Shown one piece after another: positions 1 through 11,065 of a stretch of 64,000 nucleotides of DNA. Every line of letters starts with the position of its first letter. The first letter of the stretch is position 1. Made by a program: the position numbers and the translations under genes. The notes under the pieces were generated by a model. It was not told the origin of the DNA, ran no database searches, and saw nothing but the letters and a program-made list of their open reading frames with translations. Source of the stretch: Lithodes maja (taxonomy: Eukaryota > Arthropoda > Malacostraca > Decapoda > Lithodidae); the NCBI GenBank assembly GCA_037953745.1, contig JBAKBP010007468.1, positions 17,501 to 81,500 of the forward strand, written 5' to 3'.

Positions 1-505
1 AGGACTCCCTAGTAGGGACAGCAAAGTTTGTGCAGTCTATGTATCTATCAATGTATTTCTATGTAACTCTTCTTCCATTCATCTCTATCCACAAGACCTT
101 CCGAAGCAGCAGCCGTGACAGCACCACTAACGAGGCACCTTATAAGTTAGTATCTATTGGCCAAAGTTTGCTGTTACGGGATACCTCAACAGTTTTACCC
201 TTGTAGCGGTTTAACTGCTTACCCAGTAGGCTGTTCGTCTTAAAGCAGTTTATTATCCTGTACACTACTGCTGGGTCCTTGATATTGTATTCATTTTTGT
301 GTGTCTTTATGCAATGTGTCTTAGGTTGTCTGTATAATAAATGAATATCAAATTAATGGATTATACCAAAACCTTTTGGTTATCATTAGATGATGGTCGC
401 GCTTACCTTTGCAGACTACCACCACCCAGTCACCCAATAATCAGCCTTACATAAAAAAACTACAAGGTGAGCGCTATGTATTATTTGTGATCTTCAACAC
501 CTTAA
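1..505. other. Unassigned AT-rich sequence
   Basis: I see no open frame of note, no repeat structure and no RNA gene here. Confidence 0.5.
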
Positions 506-702
506 CTCTTTAGGATTATGACGTGTTTTGACAGTTTATTCTGGCCATTGTTAGACGATTATATTCAGATTAGGAAGGGTATATGAAAGTCAGAAGGTTA
601 TTGTTATTGTCCGTACCCTTTGATACCCACAGATCCTTCCTAAGCTGTATCTAATCGCCTAATGATAGCCAAAATATACTGTTCATATGCGTCATGATCG
701 GG
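506..702. mobile_element. TTAA-type miniature element, family M1, old copy
   Basis: It follows TTAA (502-505) and ends before TTAT (703-706), a probably decayed target duplication. The ends form imperfect inverted repeats: CTCTTTAGGATTATGACG on the left against CCCGATCATGACGCATATG read from the right. The interior carries the TTAGACGATTATAT and AAGGAAGGGTATAT signatures also seen at 9453-9658. There is no coding capacity. A non-autonomous piggyBac-like element is the likely class (inference). Confidence 0.55.
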
Positions 703-704
703 TT

Positions 705-938
705 ATGGTTGTTGAATAGTGTTCCTTGTGCTCCCAAACCAACCATCCAGCCAGTATGTGTGGTGGTTGTGGTTGTGCTGGTGATGGTTGTGTATGGTTG
801 CTGAATAGTGTTCCTTGTGCTTCCAAACCAACCATCCAGCCAGTATGTGTGGTGGTTGTGGGTTTGGTGGTGATGGTTGTGTATGGTTGTTGGTTAGTGT
901 TCCTCTTGCTACCAAACCAACCAACCAACCAGCCGTGT
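705..938. repeat. 89-bp minisatellite, about 2.6 copies
   Basis: Three imperfect copies are anchored by TGAATAGTGTTCC near 713, 802 and (diverged) 891. The G/T-rich unit contains CCAACCATCCAGCCAGTATG. It abuts the 5'-truncated end of the CR1 copy to its right. Short open frames here are a by-product of the repeat. Confidence 0.75.
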
Positions 939-942
939 ACTG

Positions 943-1172
943 GTGGTATTCTCCCCAAGATCGACGCACCTGACAAATTCTACGACAAGGCCTTCAGCAC
1001 AAATAGCCGACTAAAATATTTGTGTCTGAAGGAAGAAGTTGAATTCATCAACCTCTGGGATAATTTCTATAACCAGCCTACTCTATTCCGCAAGGATGGC
1101 ACTCATCTAAACCCTGTGGGTTCAGCATGCATGGGTCGTCTCCTACACGAAGCAGTCCGCAGCCATGGATAA
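943..1172 (+). pseudogene. CR1 ORF1 remnant: C-terminal part of SGNH/GDSL esterase-like domain
   Basis: This open stretch ends at TAA 1170-1172. It encodes the last third of the ORF1 protein seen more fully in copy C, including the block V motif DGTHLNPVGSACMG, where the Asp and His would complete the esterase triad. The nucleophile block (GDSI) and the GSND block lie in the missing 5' part. SGNH-esterase domains are known in ORF1 of CR1-clade LINEs, with a role proposed in membrane or nucleic-acid interaction. The preceding residues in the same frame come from the minisatellite and are not LINE sequence. Confidence 0.75.
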
Positions 1173-2103
1173 AAAAACACCATCCGAGAAGAAGCAGCAG
1201 TGACATAAATCATCTAACGCCAAGCAAAAAACAGAGGCAACCGAGGACCACCAGCAATAAGGACCAAACAGCGAGGACCGAGGACAGTCATGAACATAAA
1301 TGTAGATCCGACAAGAACCAAAAATATTATTAAAGAGCGTTCCGTGAGTTCTAAAATAACAACTCTAAAAGGTTTTCTATGCAAACGCTCGTAGCATACG
1401 CAATACCTTTTTGAGATTTAGAGGAGCTAGTGTTTACAGAAAATTATGATGTGATTGGTATAACAGAATCTTGGCTCAATACAGAAGATAGAGACTTTTT
1501 ACCAGAATATTCACTTCCCGGTTATGTAATGTTTGAGAAAAGCCGAATAAATAGAAATGGAGGTGGCGTTTTACTTTATATCAAAGAAAGTCTTAACCCT
1601 ACCCTCTTGTCAAAACCTCAAATTGTGAACGTCGACACATCTTTTGTGCTAATAAAGAATAATAAAGGTACAAAAATAATACTTGCGTTAATATACAGAC
1701 CTCCAGCTCAATCAGTGCAAACTGACCAAGAAATTTACTAACAAATTGCAGATGTAAGTAAATCACAAGATACCGTAATTTTTGGCGACTTTTATTTACC
1801 TGTGACCAAGTGGGGCGATACTCTTACTTCACACTCCGGACATGACTTGTATACGAACTTGCAAGAGAGTTCGCTTTATCAATTTGTTCGAACGCCGACC
1901 CGTGGTAATAACGTTCTTGACATTGTACTTGCAACAAAAGAAGAATTAATAGAGAATTTGAATGTTGGTGATGAATTCAGTAACAGCGACCATCGTACGA
2001 TAACTTTCACTTTAAAGTTTACTAGTAACGAACCAAATAGTAGCATCAATAAAGTCCCTAATTTCAAGAAAGCAAACTTTCATAAACTTAGAGCTATGTT
2101 TAA
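1127..2103 (+). pseudogene. CR1 ORF2 N-terminal part: AP-like endonuclease, broken
   Basis: ORF2 probably began at ATG 1127, overlapping the end of ORF1 by 46 bases as in copy C. A basic linker is followed by the exonuclease-endonuclease-phosphatase fold that nicks target DNA. Visible motifs are GITESWLN, GGGVLLYIKE, ALIYRPP, a mutated GDF, and SNSDHRTITF with the catalytic SDH. Damage relative to copy C: frame changes near 1330-1415, and a GAA-to-TAA change at about 1739 inside the endonuclease. The reading frame then runs into the inserted TTAA element. Non-functional. Confidence 0.8.
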
Positions 2104-2575
2104 CCCTTCCTACCTGGGCTGCCTTAGGTAAGGACAGCTCGGCAGAAAGGCAGCTACCCGGCCGTCCTTACTTAAGACGGCAGCTTAATAGCCTAATTAA
2201 GCTTGGTCTGAACGCCGTGCGTACGACGTATGTCAACAAACCCAAGCGTTGCATCACCGCACCTCCGAAAACAAGAAGGAGAAGACTCTTCAATGTTATT
2301 GTTCTGACATCAGACGAAATTAGTGTCTGAAAAGCCCCCATATTGGCAACATCTCTGCAATATTTGCTCCACTGAAATCATTATCACAACTGAACCAGTT
2401 GACTTACAGAGCTCTACTCAACGCCAAAATACAGATTGAAAACCGCACTACGATTATAGATGAGTGGGAAAGTTCTAGCAGTGAAAATAAACATAAATAC
2501 GGTAGCCTAGGCCTAGACGTTTTTCAGCCATTTCCGGGCGACCGTCCTTAGGTAAGACAGGCCGGGTAGGTAGGG
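2104..2575. mobile_element. 472-bp TTAA-flanked miniature element with TIRs
   Basis: It is flanked by TTAA at 2100-2103 and 2576-2579. Removing it and one TTAA restores the CR1 sequence exactly as in copy C. The ends are inverted repeats of about 32 bp: CCCTTCCTACCTGGGCTGCC on the left and CCCTACCTACCCGGCCTGTC from the right, each continuing into TTA-x-x-TAAGGAC. There is no transposase ORF. TTAA duplication plus a CCCT start is typical of piggyBac-type elements, so this is probably a non-autonomous derivative. Confidence 0.85.
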
Positions 2576-2579
2576 TTAA

Positions 2580-4619
2580 AGAAACTGACTGGAGCTTTTT
2601 AATTAACAATAACAACATAAATACATCTTGGAAGTTATTCGAAACCATTACCTAAAAGCAGTGCAAGACTGCATACCATCGAAAATACAGCGTCCAGGCC
2701 ATAATAATAAGCCCAAATGGTGGAATAAAGATATTTCAAACTGTCTGCTTGTTAAATATTTTTGCTAATGATAGATTAAAATCCTCACAAAACGACGAAG
2801 AACGGGTGAAATTTGTAGAGCTATGACGCAAAGCCAAAAAGTTAATTAAGCAAAGTAAAAAGACCCTAGAGTTACATATTGCGAATCAAAGTAAAACAAA
2901 CCCGAACAAATTCTATAGTTATATCAGAAAGAAAAAAGTAGTTACTTCAACTGTTGGACCGTTAGTCGATGAAAATGGAGAATACACCAAAGACGAAGTA
3001 CAAATGAGTAATGCCCTCAATACCTTCTTTGCATCAGTTTTTACAACAGAAGACCTCAGTGATATCCCTACACCATCGCCGATTCAGATTGATAATTCAG
3101 ATGTTCTAAGCAATATCACCGTTACAGAGAGAGAAGTATTGAACTGTTTAGATAAACTCAAGGTAAATAAAACGTCTGAACCTGATACAATCTCGCCTAG
3201 AGTTCTAAAGGAAACTAAGGATGAGCTCTCCAAACCACTGACATTATTATTCAATAAATCCTTGCAGTCTGGAACTATGCCTGATCAGTGAAAGCTAGCC
3301 AACGTATCACCGATATTCAAAAAAGGCAGCAAATCCCTACCCAGTAACTATCGTCCAATTAGCTTAACCTCAGTTGTATGTAAAATGCTAGAAACGGTCA
3401 TAAGAGACAGACTCGTAAATCACTTAGAAGAAAATAACATACTTAAAGATACTCAACACGGCTTTCGTAAAAAACGTTCCTGTTTAACAAACCTCTTAGA
3501 CTTCTTCCACGATATCCTCAACCTCTACGATTGAGAGTAAAGCTGTAGATATTATATACCTTGATTTTCAAAAGGCCTTTGACAAAGTTCCCCACAAACG
3601 TTTACTGCTAAAACTAAAAGCGCATGGAATACAAGACGTTTGTTGAAATGGATAGAAAATTGGCTCAGCAACAGAAAGCAAAGGGTAGTCATAAACAGTA
3701 AGGCATCTAAATGGACCAATGTAAGTAGCGGGGTACCCCAGGGATCGGTACTAGGACCAATTATCTTTCTAATTTACATCAACGACATAGATGAAGGTCT
3801 CACCTGTACAATCTCAAAATTTGCTGACGATACAAAAATTGCAAATAGCGTACTCTCAAAAGAACAAGTTGACGATATGCAACACAATCTAGATAAATTG
3901 TCATGTTGGGCCCAAATTTGGCAAATGAGTTTCAATGCGGATTAATGTAAAGTACTACATGTCGGATACCTAAATGAGAAAGCAAACTATTCGATGAATG
4001 GCACTCAGCTTAAGGAATGTAAACAGAGAAACCGATCTGGGAGTAACAATATCGAGTAACCTAAAACTGAGTCAACAATGTTCAGAAGTTGTTAAGAAGG
4101 CAAACAAAATAATTGGCTTTATAGGCAGGTCATTTGAGCATAAATCCAAAGAAGTTATCCTAACCCTTTACAATTCCTTAGTCCGCCCTCTTCTGAATAC
4201 TGCGTTCAATCCTGGTGCCCTTATTACCAAAAAGATATAAACAAGCTAGAACAGTTCAACGTAGAGTTACCAAAATGATACCTAGCCTAAAGAACAAACC
4301 ATACGAAGAGCGTCTTAGATAATTAAATATATTTCCTTTAACCCAGCGCAGATTAAGAGGTGACTTAATTCAAGTGTTCAAAATCATCAAAGGCATGGAC
4401 AATATGAACTGTAGTAAGTACTTCACTATCGACCAATCTAATTACACGCGGGGAAACGGTTGCAAAATTATTGGTAAATCTTTTAACTCACACGAATATA
4501 AGAATTTCTTCTTCAATCGAGTTGTCAACTTGTGGAATGGGCTTCCCCGAAACGTTATAGACTGCATCACCGTTGATTCATTTAAACTCCGCCTACACAA
4601 ATATCAAACCCGCGACTGA
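2580..4619 (+). pseudogene. CR1 ORF2 C-terminal part: reverse transcriptase, broken
   Basis: The LINE reverse transcriptase resumes here after the inserted element. Readable motifs are the TxPDxISPRVLKE entry to the RT fold, YLDFQKAFDKVPH (first catalytic Asp), SGVPQGSVLGP, SKFADDTKIAN (the catalytic DD pair) and the C-terminal domain (LTLYNSLVRPLL, NRVVNLWNGLP). Lesions visible against copies B and C include TGG-to-TGA near 3289, frame changes near 3535 and 3640, an in-frame TAA near 3945, and shifts near 4010 and 4195. The element cannot make an active enzyme. Confidence 0.85.
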
Positions 4620-4865
4620 CTGCGTTTGTAAATGAATAACTTTATTTTATCCCCCCCTCAGTTACTAACCCATCTGTCCTCTACTAACTTCCTAATCCTG
4701 CCACAGACATTAGTTCCAGGGCAGTAATTCCCTTTCCAATGTTCCCTTACCCACTCTAAACCACTGTTTGGACACTTGATCCTCAGTTGTTTTGGAGGAC
4801 AAGCAACCTAGAAGGGTCACTAGATCTGTTGTTGCTTGATTTCCTTTGTACTTTGTACTCCTTTG

Positions 4866-4945
4866 TACTCTCTCTCTCTCACTCTCTCTCTCTCTCAATC
4901 TATCTATCTATCTATATCTATCTATCTCTCTCTCCCATTCAGCCA
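4866..4945. repeat. (CT)n and (TATC)n microsatellite
   Basis: This compound simple repeat directly follows the CR1 3' end. It may be the insertion target or an expansion of the tail. Confidence 0.85.
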
Positions 4946-5032
4946 GTAAATCCATAAAACCCTCTCTTACTCAGTCTGATTAAATTTGATTCAATGTTGT
5001 CATCACCGACCAATCCTTCAACATTTTCTTTA

Positions 5033-5068
5033 TATATATATATAGGTAGAGAGAGAGAGAGAGAGAGA
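5033..5068. repeat. (TA)n then (GA)n microsatellite
   Basis: Simple sequence: TATATATA, then GAGAGAGA. Confidence 0.85.
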
Positions 5069-5333
5069 ATGCGATATATATTAAACACGAAGATAATGCC
5101 TAAAATGTATTTATAAAAGAGTAATGCCTACAAATTAGAAAAATACTAAACCATCACTTACGCAAATATTTTACTACTTAAAATGCATTGTAATAATGTA
5201 AATTATGCCTAGATTCAAAACTAACGACCAAAGCAATCAAATGAACCAATAGAGTATGTACTGGTGAATACATTATTTATGACGAACTAGTACAGTTGAA
5301 ATTAAAATACTACTAAACTTAACAGTTAGGCTA

Positions 5334-5388
5334 AATGAACATAAACCATAAAGCATAATATTCTTAGGTTTTATGGTTTATGTTCATT
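5334..5388. repeat. Short perfect hairpin
   Basis: Perfect 19-base arms at 5334-5352 and 5370-5388 (AATGAACATAAACCATAAA and its complement) surround a 17-base loop. The function is unknown; it may be a remnant of a foldback element. Confidence 0.8.
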
Positions 5389-5467
5389 GAAAGGGGGCTA
5401 CCAAAGACAATGTAGAGTAAACCTATGATGTCCCGATATCTAATGTTGATTATATTGACTACTAGCA

Positions 5468-5990
5468 GGGGTACCCGGCGTTGCCCGGGTAATCACCATC
5501 ACTACTACCACCAATACTACTACCATAATCACCATCATCAATCACTACTACCACAATCATCACAATACTACTACTACCATAATCACCGGCCTCGACCTCC
5601 CTGTGCCTCATAAACGGCGACCTCGTTTTCGGGCGCTAAATGACCTCCGATTTTGGATCTGACCTCATCTGTACCCCACATTTTGGGGGGCTCCGAACAA
5701 CTTTCGTTCCATACACCTTTTCGATCAGAGGCCTCCTTCTGCCCTAAACGGCCATTTTTTCGCATTTTTTTCGCTCCCGTATACTACGTAAGTTCTGCCG
5801 AAAATTTTATTAAACGAAAGTGTCTCTGATTTCCACTAAACTTGCCTAAAACCATATCCAAAGCTTGGGCTTTCCAACGGTGCCCCACACTCCCACCTGG
5901 CACCAAAACTGTGGGAGGAGTTTAGTAACAAAGGTCGGGTAGTCGGGTAACTGACAAACAGACAAACATTGACCTTTATTTATTAAGATT
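5468..5990. repeat. Probable dispersed repeat with CCCGGCGTTGCCCGGGTA start
   Basis: It begins with GTACCCGGCGTTGCCCGGGT, a near-palindrome of the kind that opens high-copy arthropod repeats. A (CAY)n trinucleotide stretch follows (about 5493-5585), then a unique body, and it ends near AACAGACAAACA and TTTATTTATTAAGA. No coding region is recognised. The class is unknown, and the call rests on these end signatures only. Confidence 0.35.
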
Positions 5991-6243
5991 TGATTGCATG
6001 TGCCGAATATTTTACTTTTATCATAAAATGCACAATTTCTCTACCTTGTTCCCGAAACTTTGATGGGCAGATAGGATATGCGCCATAGACAAAGTTATTC
6101 CATTTACGAGGTCATCGGTAGAGTTAGGCACTCTCCCGAGTTCCCCTCTAGTTATGATTAGTTTTCCTATGAAAGAACATGATAATGTGTCACAAAGATC
6201 TTCCAGCTGCTAATGGAGGTTTAGATCCGGAGTAGAGCAGAAG
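5991..6243. other. Unassigned sequence
   Basis: No coding frame or structure recognised. Confidence 0.4.
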
Positions 6244-6247
6244 TTAA

Positions 6248-6448
6248 GGCAGTGTCACACGACCTCTCTTTTCGTCAATATTTAGTGGCAGTTGTAGTGT
6301 GGCATCTTTAAAATTTAAGGTATATCAAAATCATCCACCTAACATAACCTACCTTCAATCTAGTTTCCGATTGCAATGAGAAAGCTCCGAAATATTGCGA
6401 TAATTTTTGTTTCAAAATTGCCTGAAATAGCGCTCGTGTGACATCGCC
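6248..6448. mobile_element. TTAA-flanked miniature element, GGC-ended
   Basis: TTAA at 6244-6247 and 6449-6452 flanks inverted ends GGCAGTGTCACACGACC and GGCGATGTCACACGAGC. It is 201 bp and non-coding. The ends differ from the CCC-started families in this window, so it is a separate TTAA family. Confidence 0.75.
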
Positions 6449-6574
6449 TTAACGCCCTGGGCCATCATCTGAACCGGTAGAGTTCGAATTCCTACAGGTA
6501 TCTAAAATGATTAGGATCTTTCACCTGTCTTCATATTATTTCGTATCTGTTCCATAATGTACTTTACGGTAGCG

Positions 6575-6770
6575 CTAATAAGTCATGTCTCAGCTGTCCT
6601 TACGTTTGGCTCACTCTGTGCTGTAATAAAGTCTGCCAGATGTTGCATAGGGTGGGTAACTGTAGGAATAGGTTTGTATGTCCCCCTCGAAAATAAAGAA
6701 ATTAAGTTTAGATATTTCTGAAATCAATTATGGATCAAAATATACTTGGTGCCGAGACATGACTTATTAG
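6575..6770. mobile_element. 196-bp MITE with perfect 17-bp TIRs
   Basis: The arms CTAATAAGTCATGTCTC (6575-6591) and its exact complement (6754-6770) bound a non-coding core. GCG on each side may be a 3-bp target duplication, which would suit a PIF/Harbinger-like origin, but three bases could match by chance. Confidence 0.7.
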
Positions 6771-6937
6771 GCGGATTGTACAGTCGCTCTATACAGTATA
6801 CGGTTAGCACTTAAGTCACCTGTATAGTCGCGGTTATTAATTCTCATACATTTTGAAGCCTCGACATTTTTAAAGGTGAATTACATAAGCTGCATACCTA
6901 GTAAAATGTATATTTTGTATGCATCAAAACATATTAA

Positions 6938-7980
6938 GGATGCTCAGGTTTGTGTATAATAAACATATTAACCCGGCAAGCGCGATAGGCCTAACGGAAG
7001 GCTTCCTATAGGGAACGCGATAGGCCTCACGGAAGCAGGACCATAAAAAAAGCTTTCCAAAAAAAAAAAGGGCCTATCAAAAAAAAAAATTTGTCTCTAG
7101 GTGAGATAATTCCCCTCCAGTACTCATCCATGTAAATCTCACCCACCCCCCTCCCCTCCTTCCCCACCTTATTCCCCCCTCCCTCCCCTCCTCAATTATC
7201 ACCTATTTTCCCTCTTATTATCATCATTTATCGGTTATTTTTCTCTCCCGCGATAATGTAGCACAAGTGGGTTGCAGAAAAGATCGATATGTACCACACA
7301 GACACCAGCCCACACCGCCCCGCTCCCCTCAGTTACCTCACAGACAGCGAGAGAGGAGGGTTGACTGTAGCTCTCTCTCGCCTGACATTACGACCGGGTG
7401 GCCAATATCTTCGTTTTTCACCACCCAAATGCTTTTCCCACTTATTTTAGCACTCTTGAAGGTTCATATATACATCATATATGTAAAATAAAAGCATACC
7501 GAAAACAAATAATGGTCTATATTGTAAATATAACGAATTCTGTCAGAATCCAAGGCTAGAAATACACAAATAACTACCCTAGCTCCTAGGGCTATTTAGC
7601 GCTTAACAGGTTAAGGATGCTCAGGTTTGTGTATAATAAACATATTAAGGATGCTCAGGTTTGTGTATAATAAACATATTAAGGATGCTCAGGTTTGTGT
7701 ATAATAAACATATTAAGGATGCTCAGGTTTGTGTATAATAAACATATTAAGGATGCTCAGGTTTGTGTATAATAAACATATTAAGGATGCTCAGGTTTGT
7801 GTATAATAAACATATTAAGGATGCTCAGGTTTGTGTATAATAAACATATTAAGGATGCTCAGGTTTGTGTATAATAAACATATTAAGGATGCTCAGGTTT
7901 GTGTATAATAAACATATTAAGGATGCTCAGGTTTGTGTATAATAAACATATTAAGGATGCTCAGGTTTGTGTATAATAAA
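6938..7980. repeat. 34-bp tandem array, split by a TTAA element
   Basis: The unit is GGATGCTCAGGTTTGTGTAT followed by AATAAACATATTAA. One copy lies at 6938-6971; ten full copies and a 26-base partial copy lie at 7615-7980. Copies are essentially identical, implying recent homogenisation. Each unit ends in TTAA, and the element at 6972-7610 is inserted exactly at that site. Confidence 0.95.
6972..7610. mobile_element. 639-bp TTAA-flanked element inside the 34-bp array
   Basis: TTAA at 6968-6971 and 7611-7614 flanks inverted ends CCCGGCAAGCGCGATAGGCC and CCTGTTAAGCGCTAAATAGC. The left end carries a second, partial copy of the GCGATAGGCC motif near 7018. The interior is non-coding with A-runs and C-rich stretches. 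The short open frame at 7267-7491 has no recognisable domain. Likely a piggyBac-type non-autonomous element. Confidence 0.8.
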
Positions 7981-8372
7981 GTAAATTTACGTCAGTAAAG
8001 AAAACAAATATTCAAAAATTTTATATCTGGCGGCGTCTGGTAGTTGACTGTCTTGCAAATTTCGCGCCTTCCAGTATTGTGATGACGTCATAGATTCTGA
8101 TAGTTGTCAGGCAACAGAAATTTACCTTTAACTTGACCCAATTTATTTTATATGTTAAGGACAAATTTAAAGATATTCCCAATAATGGTGTATTACTAGA
8201 GCATTTAATGTTCTGCTGAATAACTTATCTCACTTGTTTTCATCTTTGTGTAATTCACCTTTAAAGGAACCTCCGAAATGCAAATATCAGGTAAATGATT
8301 ATTAAGAACTTTCAATTCAATCTGAGACAGCTTCGAAAATATATGTATCAGCATTAATGATCGCGACTGTAC

Positions 8373-9068
8373 ACGATTATTATAGTCAGTTTATTGGTAG
8401 GTGAGGGTAAATTGCCATGTCCCCATCTTGATTACTCGGCTATTACGGAAATGTTGTTGTGAAATATGTTACTGTAAACACATGGTATTTATATGATGCA
8501 GAGACTACGTACTTTCATATTTGTCCATTAATTATCGAAAAATCATCTGCTAAGAGATTCAGTTTACCTTCAGCTGGGGGGAAAATAAGTTAAAAAAGAA
8601 ATAATACAGATTATAGTATGATGACTTTCATGAAATGCCATCTACTTACCGTTATATCATATATCATAATTGAACCTCTTGCGAGTTATATTATATAAGG
8701 AAGTTGGAGCTGTAGACATATATATTTAGCAGAATTACCAGATAATATACGGTTGTAGTCCATAAGATACATAAGACACCATTCAACACGTTTGTTATCC
8801 ATTAGAAACCTACACTATTATTGCACTTCCGGTAATAGCTATGTTTCCGGCTCCAACTGATAGTCTGAAAGTCGCAATTGGTTAATTCTGGATTTGCTAA
8901 TATTTATATAATGTCATCGTAATTTCTTTGATAATGATTGTAAATCAGACGAGGATGCTCTTCTGAACAAATGTGTAATTCGTTGTGTAAAATGTATACA
9001 TCTGCTGGTATTTAATTTCCATCTCTCATTTTATTTTTTCTCTCTCAATCATACTTTAACCCCACTCT
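8373..9068. other. Unassigned AT-rich sequence
   Basis: No coding frame, TIR or tandem repeat recognised. Confidence 0.45.
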
Positions 9069-9310
9069 CTAACTTACACACACACACACACACACACACA
9101 CGCTTCCCCCCTCTAATCTCTCTCTCTCTCTCTCACTCACTTCCACACTCTCTCTCTCTCACACACTTTCACACTCTCTCTCACACACACATACACACTC
9201 TCTCTCTCACGCACACACACACACACACACACTCTCTCTCCCTTACTCTCACACCACACACACATACACATATATATCTCTCTCTCTCACACACACACGC
9301 ACTCTCTCAC
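9069..9310. repeat. Compound (CA)n/(CT)n microsatellite
   Basis: Alternating CA and CT tracts with occasional interruptions run for about 240 bases. Confidence 0.95.
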
Positions 9311-9452
9311 ACCACTACCACCTCCACCTCCGGCCCTAGTAACCCACTCAGTGTTCCTGTAATGACTATAACTCCTGGCCAGCCCATCTCCTTGCTCCAG
9401 GGCTCCTCAAACAACACCAGTCACCGCAAACTTTATCAACCCTCTCTCTTAA

Positions 9453-9658
9453 CCCCTTCTGTACCGGCGACGTCTTTTTAGTTTTATTCTAGCAACATTT
9501 AGACGATTATATAAAGCTAAGGAAGGATATATGGTAGGTAAAATAATTGATTGAGATAGTTTGTAGCATATTAATTGGTAGACATTCTATCTAAGTTGAA
9601 TAAAATCGTCTAATAGTGTCTAGAATATGTGGAAAGAACGTCGCCGGTACTGAATGGG
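9453..9658. mobile_element. TTAA-type miniature element, family M1, best copy
   Basis: TTAA at 9449-9452 and 9659-9662 flanks inverted ends CCCCTTCTGTACCGGCGACG and CCCATTCAGTACCGGCGACG. The 206-bp body has CATTTAGACGATTATATAAA near the left and AAAATCGTCTAATAGTGTC near the right, themselves inverted. It is the reference copy for the relatives at 506, 10035 and 40863. Confidence 0.85.
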
Positions 9659-10034
9659 TTAAAGGGGATGGTTCACTTTTTGGTCGATTTTTTCATGTAT
9701 TCATTATTTTTCTAGTTTCCTCCCTAGACCTCCATCAAACTTTAAAAAAAAAATCCATTAGATCCCCTTCTAGATTATTTTGTACATTTTTTCGGTCGAA
9801 AAATGTTCCGGCCGGCCGAAGGTCGGTTCTTCCAAAATGACAGGCTCACTATCGTTAGCCAGGAAAAAAAATATGACACCTAAATAGCACGAAAGGTCTT
9901 AATATTGACAAGGAAATGGGGGCGGAAGGCCTTAAAATTGACAAGCAAATGCGGCAAACATCTTAACATTTGAAAACTAATGAGGCTAAACATGAGGGAG
10001 AAGGGATCTAGAAAAACGACCCGTCCCCTCTTAG
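9659..10034. other. Unassigned sequence between M1 copies
   Basis: An imperfect duplication is visible: AAGGTCTTAATATTGACAAG near 9892 and AAGGCCTTAAAATTGACAAG near 9927. The short frame at 9616-9840 has no recognisable domain. Confidence 0.4.
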
Positions 10035-10222
10035 CCCTTTGAAGATGATGACTTTATTTCGACAGTTCCCTCTGGCTATCATTTGGACGATTTTATATAG
10101 CTTAGGATTAAGAGGGTAAAGACTATCTCAATTAACCCTCTGACTTCCATTACCCTTCCCAATCTGAATATAATCATCTAATATTAGCCAGAACAGAAAT
10201 GCGCCATCGTATTTTCAATGGG
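10035..10222. mobile_element. TTAA-type miniature element, family M1, decayed copy
   Basis: It starts CCCTTTGAAGATGATGAC after TTAG and ends in TTTTCAATGGG before TAAA. The core keeps TTTGGACGATTTTATATAGC and the complementary ATCATCTAATATTAGCC. The degenerate flanks suggest an old insertion of the 9453 family. Confidence 0.55.
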
Positions 10223-10418
10223 TAAAGCACCTAAATCATATAATATCGCTTGGGGTAAAATCATGTGTATGTTCAGTCTACGACAGAACTGCTGTCATGG
10301 CCTGAGGCAATGTATTAGTTCACTTATATTTTAATAGATGGCCCTTTAATCACTTCTAATTAAAGGGGGCGGGGTTAATATAGAGGTTGGAAGGAGGAGT
10401 CAAACGTGTGTGAAGTGA

Positions 10419-11063
10419 ATCTCTAAGAAGACCAACAGTGAAGAACGGGAATTCCTATGCAACATATGTGCCTTGCATTCATTACCGAATATTAATGTAA
10501 ATGAACCAATTAGTATTAACAACTCAGAATCCAGCCAGGACACATTCAAAATCAAAGATGAATACAGAGTGTTCACCAACAAAGGGCTCCATCTTATCCA
10601 CATTAACGCCAGATCAATGTACCATAAATTGTCAGAATTAAACTTGTTAGCTAATAAGGCCAAAGCTTCAATAATTGCAATCACAGAAACCTGGCTGGAT
10701 TCAAGTATAAACGATGGTGAAATAAACATTCAAGGTTTCAATATGGTTAGGAATGATCGCAATAGGCATGGGGGAGGAGTATGTCTGTATGTAAAAAACA
10801 ACCTCACACACACAACCAGGACCGACCTCCATGTAGAAAATCACGAAGCTCTGTGGATCGATCTACACCTGCCGAGGACAAGACCCATCACAATTGGGGT
10901 ATGCTATAGGCCACCAGACGACACACAATTCTTGACCAAATTTGAACGAACGTTGTCATCACTAGACCCTCGGAATGAATCCATCATACTAGGGGATTTT
11001 AACCTGTGTTACAAACAACGAAATGATAGGCTTGTACGAGAATATAGGATAGGCATATACTGA
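10419..11063 (+). pseudogene. L2-like ORF2, endonuclease part (frameshifted from RT)
   Basis: The frame is open from 10419 (no ATG before the fold) to TGA 11061-11063. It encodes an AP-type endonuclease that nicks target DNA for target-primed reverse transcription. Motifs in order: HINARSMYHKLSEL, ITETWLD (catalytic Glu), GGGVCLYVKN, GVCYRPP and LGDFN. An upstream CNIC pair may be a relic of a zinc finger (weak). The last block, GISDHF, lies in the next frame near 11185, so a small indel at about 11040-11066 separates one original ORF into two. Confidence 0.8.
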
Positions 11064-11065
11064 CA

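Larger units (their letters stand above)
943..4871 (+). mobile_element. CR1-type LINE copy A, 5'-truncated, interrupted
   Basis: This is a non-LTR retrotransposon in plus orientation. It starts inside ORF1 right after the minisatellite, continues through the endonuclease and reverse transcriptase, and ends in a 3' UTR closing with repeats of CTTTGTACTC, the same 3' end as copies B (14399-17135) and C (20199-24257). It is split at 2100-2579 by a TTAA-flanked element. Comparison with copies B and C shows several nonsense and frameshift mutations, so it is inactive. The CR1-clade call rests on the SGNH ORF1, the RT motifs and the short terminal repeat tail. Confidence 0.85.
6820..8372. mobile_element. 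TIR element of about 1.55 kb carrying a tandem array
   Basis: The outer ends are imperfect inverted repeats. The left reads TGTATAGTCGCGGTTATTAA (from 6821); the right, read inward, is TGTACAGTCGCGATCATTAA (complement of 8352-8371). The similarity continues inward as ATACAT, then GAAGC, up to a shared AAAGGTGAATTAC block (6872-6884, and the complement of 8252-8264). There is no transposase frame. The 34-bp array at 6938-7980 lies inside. The target duplication is not clear, so the superfamily is unassigned. Confidence 0.6.

Noticed and set aside
692..976. Three overlapping frames of 88-148 codons
   Set aside because: 89-bp minisatellite; only the part after 943 is LINE-derived.
7615..7980. 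Possible CRISPR-like array
   Set aside because: Units are contiguous 34-bp repeats without spacers, in a eukaryotic setting.
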